Assembly (NCBI GenBank): GCA_000697335.1
Contig: JNEM01016559.1
Location: 1 to 34,733 of the forward strand
Reading direction: 5' to 3'
Origin: Conidiobolus incongruus B7586
Taxonomy: Eukaryota > Entomophthoromycota > Entomophthoromycetes > Entomophthorales > Conidiobolaceae
Length of the DNA stretch: 34,733 bases
Positions 24,379 to 31,954 of this stretch are shown in pieces. The notes beneath the pieces were generated by a model. That model was not told the origin of the DNA, did no database searches, and saw only the letters and a program-made list of their open reading frames with translations. Numbering within the stretch: position 1 is the first letter of the stretch; each line of letters starts with the position of its first letter. A program made the position numbers and the translations under genes.

Positions 24379-24555
24379 ACAGTCCAAGTACCAAATTTTT
24401 ACATTGAGCAAGATTATATTGCCAAGTTAATTTTAGACTCCGTTTCCACTGCAATTTTTGATTTATGTATAACTTTGGATCATTGTAATAGTGGAAAGTT
24501 AATTAAATTATCATTTTATGATATTTTAGGCAACTGCCGTTTATATCATTATTGA
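24379..24555 (+). other. Coding-like open segment (58 codons)
   Basis: The plus frame is open for 58 codons to TGA with balanced composition: V-P-N-F-Y-I-E-Q-D-Y-I-A-K-L, then D-S-V-S-T-A-I-F-D-L-C and D-H-C-N-S-G-K-L. An acceptor-like CTCTAAACAG ends at 24382, so it may be an internal or last exon starting at 24383. No ATG near its start. No domain recognised. Past coding is plausible, present coding unproved. Confidence 0.3.
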
Positions 24556-25500
24556 TTCAGTTTGATATTTATTAATATATTTAGTTTATTTGGATTGAAT
24601 AGTTTGATATATAGATTTTGATAAGATATATTGTTGAATTGAATAGTTAAATTTTCTCAATTTAATATATTTGTTACAGCTATATTTTTAAATTTATTTA
24701 TCATTTTAATCAAATTTAATTTCATCAATTATTTAAATTTTTTAATTATATAGTTTTCTTCAAGATATTCTAAATTGTAACTTAAACATGAAAATCCACT
24801 CCCTTAAAATGAAATTTTTTACAGGGCGAATTACACTTGAAATTGTATAATTTACTATAGATTAATGCAATACCATTCGGGCGGATTAGATCAAAAAATT
24901 TCGAATAAAGAGATATAGAAAAGTGTCAAAGAAACCAAATATATAAAATATTAAAAAAGCGAAGGGACTTAATGTAGTTAAATGATGTAATAATCAAACA
25001 ATCGCAAATTTCAATAATTATCACTTTATATCAAATCTTGATTAATATTTAGAAAAATCGATAAAGTGACAAAACCATAAATTTTATATTAACATGGTAA
25101 CATATACAGAAAGTATTTTTTGATAAAGTTATATCTTGATAACTATATTAAATTATTAAGAATTTCTTTTTTGATAATCGCCAGTTAAACCCAATAAATT
25201 ATAATAGAAAATATATACAACTATAAATAAATACGTTGTTGATAGTATGTAATGAAATAGTCACTAATATTATTAAAATAATTATATCCTCATTATTTTA
25301 GATCAAGTCAACTTTTATTTCTAAATTAGTATTAATAATATTGCAATATAATTCTGAAGATATTAAACATATAAAATAACAATGAAATATTCAAAAACAT
25401 ATTAACAAAATAAGCTATAATGTACAATCAAATACTGAAAATTTTCTTCAATACTTTTCTGGGTTTAAAACTTCTTAAATTTCAAATATGAATTGTAATT

Positions 25501-25549
25501 AATTCGAATCAATCATGGTAATTATTTAATCAAATGATTGATTCGAATT
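25501..25549. repeat. Inverted repeat, perfect 16-bp arms
   Basis: AATTCGAATCAATCAT (25501-25516) and its exact complement ATGATTGATTCGAATT (25534-25549) are separated by 17 nt. Each arm contains TTCGAA. This is the longest perfect mixed-base inverted repeat I found. It could form a strong hairpin or cruciform, be a two-sided protein site, or be a relic of a small inverted-repeat element. Confidence 0.9.
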
Positions 25550-27372
25550 TAGGGTATTCAAACCTCAATTAATCGAATCGAATATATTAATTATTCACTT
25601 AGTTTGAGATATTGGCATTCATAATTGATGTTTATAATATCGCTGTTTTGATTTTTTATTATATTGTCAGACATATCTCATGGAAAGTCATATATAATAA
25701 TTTTATTTATATCTAATAAAATATCGAGTTTATATATTTAATTAAAAGTTGAAATGGCTTACTATGTATTAAAAGTGCTATAAAAAAGATTTAATTTTTG
25801 TATTAAACTATAAAATCATTATTGTTTTATTTATTACAATGCACGTTATGAGTTGATATTAGTTATTAATTTCAAACTTGTATCAATTAGAGCAATGTGG
25901 CAATATTAATTCGATTAAAATTTATGCATTATTCGATAAATTTAATGCAATTTTGTATTATTTGTTTAAATAAAATTTTCACAAAAAATTTATGATAAAA
26001 TAAAAATAAAATGTTATGTATACAAATTTCCTCAAAAAAATAAATAAAAATTAAACTCTACCAAATTTTGAAAAACTGTGATAAAATTTCTATTTTTTGA
26101 TAATTATTATTAACTTATGATTTATCTATTTTTAAATATTAATCATAACTTTACTAACATTGCTACGTATAAATCATTTTCAAAATATACAAAACTGTGA
26201 ATATTAAACATTATATTTATTTTATTAATTTAAAATAGTATCAGACAAAATGAAATAATAAAATCTATCTCTGAAGGTTTCCTCTACTGATATAAATTGA
26301 TATATAAAAATAAAATTTATTTAACTATAACAAATTTATTTTTTTCTAATGTTGTTCATTATATTTTTAATCATATTCATATATCATATGATATTATATT
26401 TTATATTTCAAATCTTATATTGGCTCTAATTATAAACAAATTTAAACAATAAAACTTAGTAAAAATTCTCATGAGATCGTTGAATCAGAGTGTTAAAATC
26501 GTAAAAACTTAATTTATTTTCCAAAATTCAAATACTACTCGAACAATGTAAAATTGTTTTTAATAATTATAATCAATCCAAATATTTGTTTTTTAATTCC
26601 ATCTCAATGTTGATAATTAGTAGTTCATGATATTTGATTTAATTTGAGTCAATGTCAAAATAGAAAAGCAAGAGTATTTTAAATGATTTAATAGATAATT
26701 CTATATTTTAAACTTGATTATTTTAAGTATATTATATATTTAATATTTAATGTGATATATTCTTATTTAAATCTATTTAAAAAAAACTCAAGGATGCCTA
26801 ATAAAATTATACTATTTATCCAATTTTATATAGCAATTCTAGAGAATTCGTGACTATAAATTTAATCAAAATAAAATTTTTATTAAGGGTTTTATTAATG
26901 ATAAAATAATACCAGAAATTTAAAAATAACAATTTTTTTAAAAAATTGAGAATTTTATTTACTCTAATTAATCATAGTAAATAAACAAAAAATACTCTAT
27001 GATTGCATTTGATAAAAATATCCAATATTAAAAATAGATTGGTCAATATATTTTTATAATCAGACAAAATATTTTCAGGTAACTACCATTTGACATTAAT
27101 AAATTGTTATTTAATGATTTTTAATGAATAATTACTTTTTATTATGATTATTTTCATATTTTCTGCTTTCAATAATTGTTTGAACTAATATCATATACTC
27201 ACGTGTTTATTAAATTCTCCATATCATGATGTCATCCTAATCACCACATTATCATTACACAATTTGATTGGGCAAATTTATAAGAATGAAATAATTTATT
27301 AATCATTATTGTTATCAAAAAATTGGAATGATGCTATGTAAAAGTCATCATCTTATCACACAACATACATAT

Positions 27373-27388
27373 ACACACACACACACAC
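27373..27388. repeat. (AC)8 microsatellite
   Basis: Eight AC units, about 580 nt upstream of gene C, at the left edge of its GC-richer 5' flank. Confidence 0.9.
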
Positions 27389-27451
27389 CTTTTTCTCCAA
27401 AGTCTCTTGGTTTGATGAAATAGGGAATTTTTCTAAAGTTCATTATTCAAA

Positions 27452-27784
27452 CCAATGACACGATAATTCAATAACGATCATTACAATGGGTTTGACAAAT
27501 TAAGTCACGATAATTATGTCAAATATTCATAAATTGTAAAATATCTGACCAATGAGAAGAATGCTCATCTTTCAAGTTGAAGATAAAAAGGAAGATAAAA
27601 CAAAGTGAACAATTCATTGACCGATTCTTGACATATTTTTGGAATCATATTCATTTCATGTAGACAAAATGTAAGCCTACTTTAAGGGGAATGGTAAACA
27701 AAGAAATCGATTTATTGAAATAGGAATGATTTCATTTTGACTATATTATGCTCAAACTTTCAAGTTATTATTTTCCACCAATGA
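27452..27784 (+). promoter_or_regulatory. Three CCAATGA boxes upstream of gene C
   Basis: CCAATGA occurs at 27452-27458, 27549-27555 and 27778-27784, all in the same orientation as gene C and 180-515 nt before its ATG. CCAAT is the general core for HAP/NF-Y complexes. Three copies of a 7-mer in 333 nt of AT-rich DNA are more than expected by chance. Regulation by such a complex is inference. Confidence 0.45.
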
Positions 27785-27857
27785 TGCAACTGATATACTG
27801 GTTGATAATGAAAGATTAAGTTGGCTCAATTTGATTCAAATAGGATTGATTAATTTT
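27718..27857 (+). repeat. Imperfect direct repeat in the gene C promoter
   Basis: AAATAGGAATGATTTCATTTT (from 27718) and AAATAGGATTGATTAATTTT (from 27838) begin exactly 120 nt apart and differ at a few positions. The second copy ends about 30 nt before the TATA-like box. Possible duplicated regulatory element. Confidence 0.4.
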
Positions 27858-27884
27858 AGTTTAGATTGGATCACAATTTAGCAG

Positions 27885-27897
27885 TATTTAAATAAGG
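27885..27897 (+). promoter_or_regulatory. TATA-like box of gene C
   Basis: TATTTAAATAAGG lies 69-81 nt upstream of the gene C ATG, at the same distance class as the boxes of the other copies. Confidence 0.5.
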
Positions 27898-27965
27898 CAT
27901 TTACTAAGAATTTCATTCAATTATTTAATTATTTTTGTATTATATATCATTGATTCCGTTTAAAA

Positions 27966-28331
27966 ATGTCTTGCATGTCACATAGCACTTTTAATGCCAA
28001 AAATGAATACCAACAATTCATTTCCAACTTGGAGGCAGATAAATACTCTCACTTGATCAATCAAGGTCAAATTTGCCAAATGAGAAGGAAAGCTTCAGTC
28101 AGCTCGCAGATGTCTATTCACTCCTGCGACTCAGCATCTTCTAGAGAGTCTTCAAGCCCTGTGGCAGTGCCTCTTCCAACAGAGATGAACTCGGCACTAC
28201 ACCACAAAGGCTTTGTAAAACGTCAATATGAAAATGAATACGAATTTGATCAATTAATTCATTGTGGGTTTGACGCGGATCCCGACTGCCCTACACTTTA
28301 TCTTACCCTCACTCCCAAGTTAGTGCGATAA
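27966..28331 (+). CDS. Small paralogous protein, copy C (121 aa)
   Basis: Single-exon family member on the plus strand with the clearest full set of blocks. It starts at ATG 27966 (M-S-C-M-S-H-S); a second ATG at codon 4 is an alternative. Residues 15-39 hold Y-Q-Q-F-I-S-N-L-E and L-I-N-Q-G-Q-I-C-Q-M. R40-R41-K-A-S44 is a PKA-type site. Residues 45-65 are a Ser-rich linker. A67-V-P-L-P starts the conserved C-terminal half with N75-S-A-L-H-H-K-G-F, R86-Q-Y-E and E93-F-D. It ends G101-F-D-A-D-P-D-C-P-T, then L111-Y-L-T-L-T-P-K-L-V-R. No membrane or export signal. It is closest to gene D, sharing S-N-L near the start and G-F-D-x-D-P-x-C-P-T-L near the end. Coding G+C is about 40% against a very AT-rich flank. 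Function unknown. Confidence 0.82.
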   Translation: MSCMSHSTFNAKNEYQQFISNLEADKYSHLINQGQICQMRRKASVSSQMSIHSCDSASSRESSSPVAVPLPTEMNSALHHKGFVKRQYENEYEFDQLIHCGFDADPDCPTLYLTLTPKLVR

Positions 28332-28407
28332 ATGATTTAAGTAATTACAAATAGCTTTTCTTAAAGAGAACTAATACCTTGTAAAATTATCAATGTATGT
28401 TAAATGT

Positions 28408-28425
28408 AAGAGCCAGGTAGCTCTT
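28408..28425 (+). other. Stem-loop in the 3' flank of gene C
   Basis: AAGAGC and GCTCTT pair around the 6-nt loop CAGGTA, 77-94 nt past the gene C stop codon. It is GC-richer than its surroundings. Possible 3'-end or mRNA-stability element, by analogy with the comparable repeats after genes A, B and D. Confidence 0.5.
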
Positions 28426-29770
28426 CCTTCACCTTGATAGGATGACCAAATTAATTATTATCATCCTTTGTATATAATTAAAATTGTTATATTTAATTAC
28501 TGAATAAAAAAAATAAAATGTACAATGAATTATTAAATATGTGAAAAAGAATTTATTCAGGGCTTGTTAGTTTTGTATTATGATTTATTATTTAATAAAA
28601 TTTAATATTGTTACTACTGTGCATAAAAAAAATAAAAATTAATCAACTCGTGCTAATTCTTTGATTGCGATCGAGTATTTAATTAAGGAGGATAAGTAAA
28701 TGTTAATCAATATTATAATTATATTACCGAGTAATCGATTGAAATTTCTAGATTATTAAAGATATGACTACTAATATTAATTTGATTAATATTATAATAC
28801 TCATTATTTCATAATACTGAATTCATATTTTAATTTAGTTGTTTTGTTTATTCGAATAAGTGATCTCCAACCTGTTTTGGATACATGATTAACTAAATTC
28901 TATTTAGTTTTGATTTTATCATTTTTTTTAATAATTGGCAGTAACCTGACTTGGTATATGTAAATGCTCAATGGTTCGAGTTGTTAATGCTTAATTATAT
29001 TATTGTTTATTATGATATATAAAAATGATTTCATAATTTAATAAATATTTAACTAAATGGATCATTAATTTTTAATAAAATTTATTAATATTCTAATTTT
29101 TTCAATCGTAAATTAATAATATACTAAAAAAAATTTGATTTTAATTATTAAAATTTTAATAATTAAGTCATTTTAGTTCATCAAAGTTTAGACAACTATA
29201 TATAAATTATTTATATAATTGAATTTATGAGTCTTTTTAAATATTATCATAAACTTGCATAAATAATATTGTGAATCAAGTTTTTTAAAATTTAAGTTGT
29301 AATCCATTTCTAATAATCTTTTTTCTTTGAAAATTATAAGAAATTAGAAAGAATATTCATTAATAATTGAATTTAATTAATACACATATAATATTAATAA
29401 TTATTTTTTATTAATATGATATAACTCAATATTAATATTTTGTAATGATATACCTACTATCATTAATATTTAGAATTAATAAAATTATCAAAATAAGTAT
29501 AATGAAATCACTTATAATTTCAAATATATATTTAAAACAGTCTTCTAATTAACTATATTAATATATAATATTATTATTTTCATAGTTTTAAATAAATGAA
29601 CTCTATTAATTAATGATCGAATAGAGCATAAAACCTTAATTGTATTATGGTTGATTTTACCATATACTTAATTTGTCAAGATTTAGTGTGGTTTAATTTA
29701 TCAGATTATTATTGATCATCTTTCATTTAATCAGAATTAAAATGGTTTATCATTAAATATTTTGAAACTC

Positions 29771-29838
29771 TGCCAAGTTGCTTCCACTGCTAATTCAATT
29801 TTAAATTTTTGACATCAGTATCTTTAGTCAACTTGGCA
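29771..29838. repeat. Inverted repeat, 10-bp arms, 48-nt spacer
   Basis: TGCCAAGTTG (29771-29780) and CAACTTGGCA (29829-29838) are perfect complements. The arms are 50% G+C in AT-rich surroundings. The left arm and following TTCCACTGC and AATTTTTGA also occur in order at 24420-24461, hinting at a dispersed degenerate element. Confidence 0.75.
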
Positions 29839-30609
29839 TACTCAGTACATTTAATAATTTTATTTTTGATTATTTCATAGATAATAAATATATTTGTTTA
29901 TATTTTTAAGAATTAAAAATTATTATAATAAGTTTTTTTGAACAAATAATGAAATCATCAAAGACGATCTCTGTTAACATGGTTAGCACTAACAACTTAC
30001 AGTTCTATCACGGATTAATGAAATCATAAAACTAAGGGTAACTTATCATTAATATGATCACTAATATTCAGTCATGATATTCAGCAAATAATTTACTTTG
30101 ACTCCTTTATCTAATTTCAGTAATTGCCATCATTAATCCCAAATCCATATAATTTCTATTGATGATTTAATTAAGTTTGCCCCAGAAAATAATTTGCAAG
30201 AATTTATTTTAATTTGGAACTAGTGCTTTAAAACAATTAAATATTAACGATATCAAATTGAATCGAAATTAATTAAAGATAAAATTGCTAAAATTATATA
30301 ACTCTTATTATTAATTATCTAGTTAAGCAATAGAAAAATTTAATATATTATTTAATTTGATTGAATATATATTTTTCATAATTTTAATTTTAAAATTTGA
30401 ACACAAAATCAATTCCTACATTTTTCATTATTAAAAAAAATAAAAAATCAATTTTGATTAATAAAACTCGCTTCCAGTCCAAAATTAATCAAATAATTAC
30501 AAGTTTTCCTTATCTATTATATTCGATTGAGTTACCGATCAAATATTCCAATTTAGGTAATATTGATATTCAAATCTAATCTAACAAGTTTCCATTAAGA
30601 TTTTTATTA

Positions 30610-30789
30610 TTAAATTACAGATTGCAACTTAAAACTCAATATAAGGAATAAAGCATAAGTTAGCACAGTGCCTTTGGTATTATAATTTTTAACTATACAG
30701 CTATACATGTCTTTTGAAATAAATCTATAAATGGAGTGTTGGCACGTGGATATCGGTTCTTCAAATTTTATTGGCTGATAATAATCCAT
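30610..30789 (-). CDS. Possible small membrane protein (59 aa)
   Basis: Intact ATG-to-TAA frame of 59 codons on the minus strand. The N-terminal 40 residues are soluble and mixed (M-D-Y-Y-Q-P-I-K-F-E-E-P, then C-Q-H-S-I-Y-R-F-I-S-K-D). Residues 41-53 are a hydrophobic stretch (T-V-L-T-Y-A-L-F-L-I-L) that could be a single membrane anchor, followed by a short basic tail, giving a tail-anchored layout. A TATA-like CTTAAATAAAT (30854-30864, minus sense) lies 65-75 nt upstream, the same spacing as for the family genes. Against it: the second half is AT-rich, the protein is short, and no family is recognised. It could be chance. Confidence 0.28.
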   Translation of the reverse strand: MDYYQPIKFEEPISTCQHSIYRFISKDMYSCIVKNYNTKGTVLTYALFLILSFKLQSVI

Positions 30790-31384
30790 TTGAATTAACA
30801 GACAAAATTTGATGTGTTGATATTGTATCTAAATTGCCCTATTAGTCAATTAGATTTATTTAAGTGATTTTTATATGTGATGATGTAATTTCAAGACTTT
30901 CCTCTAATAGAATTTTAGTTGAATTTAAACAAAATTAAATTTTTGAATTAGCCCAATTTTATTACACTTTCCATAAAGCTATTATTCCGCGAGATTCATT
31001 TTTAAGTGCAAGTGAAAATTTATATTTAATTGTATTTTACAATATTTCAAATTAAATTATTTGAATTATATATTATGTTTATATACCAAATTAATTAATA
31101 AATTATAACTTTTTCTCTTAAATATAATTATGCTAATATAATTTTTATCAAGTTTCTCATTATTGTACTTTATTGCTCTCTCGATTAAAAAATCTATAAC
31201 TTAAGACAACAATTTTCAGTATTTATTACACTAAATTTATTCAAAAATTATGACAATATTTCATTATAAAAAATTAATTAGTTTATTTACATATATTTTA
31301 AAAATTAATTAATCGATTAGTTTTGTTTTATCAATCTTCAAGATTGAGAAGGTTTTGAAGAAATATTATATAATTTTGAGGAGC

Positions 31385-31405
31385 TGATCAATGGACCAAT
31401 GATCA
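31385..31405. repeat. 21-bp near-palindrome after gene D
   Basis: TGATCAATGG-A-CCAATGATCA pairs at 9 of 10 positions around a central A. It includes CCAATGA, the same 7-mer that is repeated upstream of gene C. It lies 59-79 nt past the gene D stop codon. Possible two-sided binding site or 3' hairpin. Confidence 0.55.
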
Positions 31406-31425
31406 TCGATCTATACAACTATTAT

Positions 31426-31442
31426 ACAAATTTGAAATTTGT
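31426..31442 (-). other. Palindromic stem in the 3' flank of gene D
   Basis: ACAAATTT-G-AAATTTGT, perfect 8-bp arms, 22-38 nt past the gene D stop codon. The one-base centre means a true hairpin would open some inner pairs. A/T-rich, so partly expected by chance. Confidence 0.45.
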
Positions 31443-31463
31443 GCAAGGGTTTTGAGCAAAATT

Positions 31464-31811
31464 TCAATGTCCGCGTAGTAACATTGGGGTGAGTGTAAGG
31501 TGCAAGGTAGGACAGTTGGGATCAGAGTCAAATCCAAATTCTACCACTTGATCAAACTTTTCGGGCTTTTCAAATTGACGCTTCTCATATCCTTTCTGAT
31601 GAATAGCCGTGTTAAATTCAAGAGGATATGGAACAGCTACTGATGTAGTGGTTGCTGCTGATTCGAGAGATGAGCATGATCTGTGATTTGTTGAGAAAGA
31701 ATTAGGAGATGGATTTCTTCTCTTTCTGCACATAAAAGCTTGGTTAAGAAGACTGGAGCATTCGTCAGATTTTAGATTAGAAACATAGTTTTCGAAAGAA
31801 TCAGTATTCAT
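31464..31811 (-). CDS. Small paralogous protein, copy D (115 aa)
   Basis: Full-length single-exon family member on the minus strand, facing gene C. The start is the first ATG (M-N-T-D-S-F-E-N-Y-V). Residues 6-28 form the N-terminal block (F-E-N-Y-V-S-N-L-K, L-L-N-Q-A-F-M-C). R29-K-R-R-N-P-S35 replaces the phosphosite; its S-P sequence also allows proline-directed kinases. Residues 36-57 are a Ser/Thr-rich linker. A59-V-P-Y-P-L-E-F-N starts the conserved half with H71-Q-K-G-Y-E-K-R-Q-F-E and K85-F-D. It ends G93-F-D-S-D-P-N-C-P-T-L, then H-L-T-L-T-P and a short R-G-H tail. No membrane or signal segment. It has its own TATA run upstream. Function unknown. Confidence 0.8.
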   Translation of the reverse strand: MNTDSFENYVSNLKSDECSSLLNQAFMCRKRRNPSPNSFSTNHRSCSSLESAATTTSVAVPYPLEFNTAIHQKGYEKRQFEKPEKFDQVVEFGFDSDPNCPTLHLTLTPMLLRGH

Positions 31812-31900
31812 GACAATATTTACAAAGACCAGCGAAGTAGATGATACAGATCAACAAATGAATAATTCAATATTTTCAAACTTTTCAAAGATCTAAAGGT

Positions 31901-31912
31901 TATATATATATA
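31901..31912 (-). promoter_or_regulatory. TATA-like run of gene D
   Basis: TATATATATATA lies 90-101 nt upstream of the gene D ATG and is preceded on the minus strand by CTG. It is compatible with a TATA box but could be a simple repeat. A CCAAT on the plus strand at 31947-31951 is about 136 nt upstream of the ATG. Confidence 0.45.
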
Positions 31913-31954
31913 CAGTTATCAATACTTATTTTTCCCATTGTGGTCACCAATAAT

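Larger units (their letters stand above)
20330..27360. other. 7-kb AT-rich spacer
   Basis: No complete gene seen. Contents that can be described: exon-like segments at 21138-21269 and 24379-24555; a minus-strand island at about 22440-22540 with acceptor-like TTGATTGCAG before a protein-like frame; two long-armed inverted repeats at 23190-23227 and 25501-25549; a TAA microsatellite; and tandem GATTAATATT at 21441-21460. Otherwise it is AT-rich and featureless. Confidence 0.5.
28440..31384. other. Spacer between convergent genes C and D
   Basis: About 3 kb of AT-rich DNA. It contains an inverted repeat at 29771-29838, a possible small gene at 30610-30789, and a CACGTG E-box-type hexamer at 30743-30748 that lies inside that candidate. 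No other gene seen. Confidence 0.5.

Noticed and set aside
30397-30579. 60-codon plus-strand frame
   Set aside because: TTG start; K/N/I/S-rich composition explained by base bias; no promoter-like or splice-like support.
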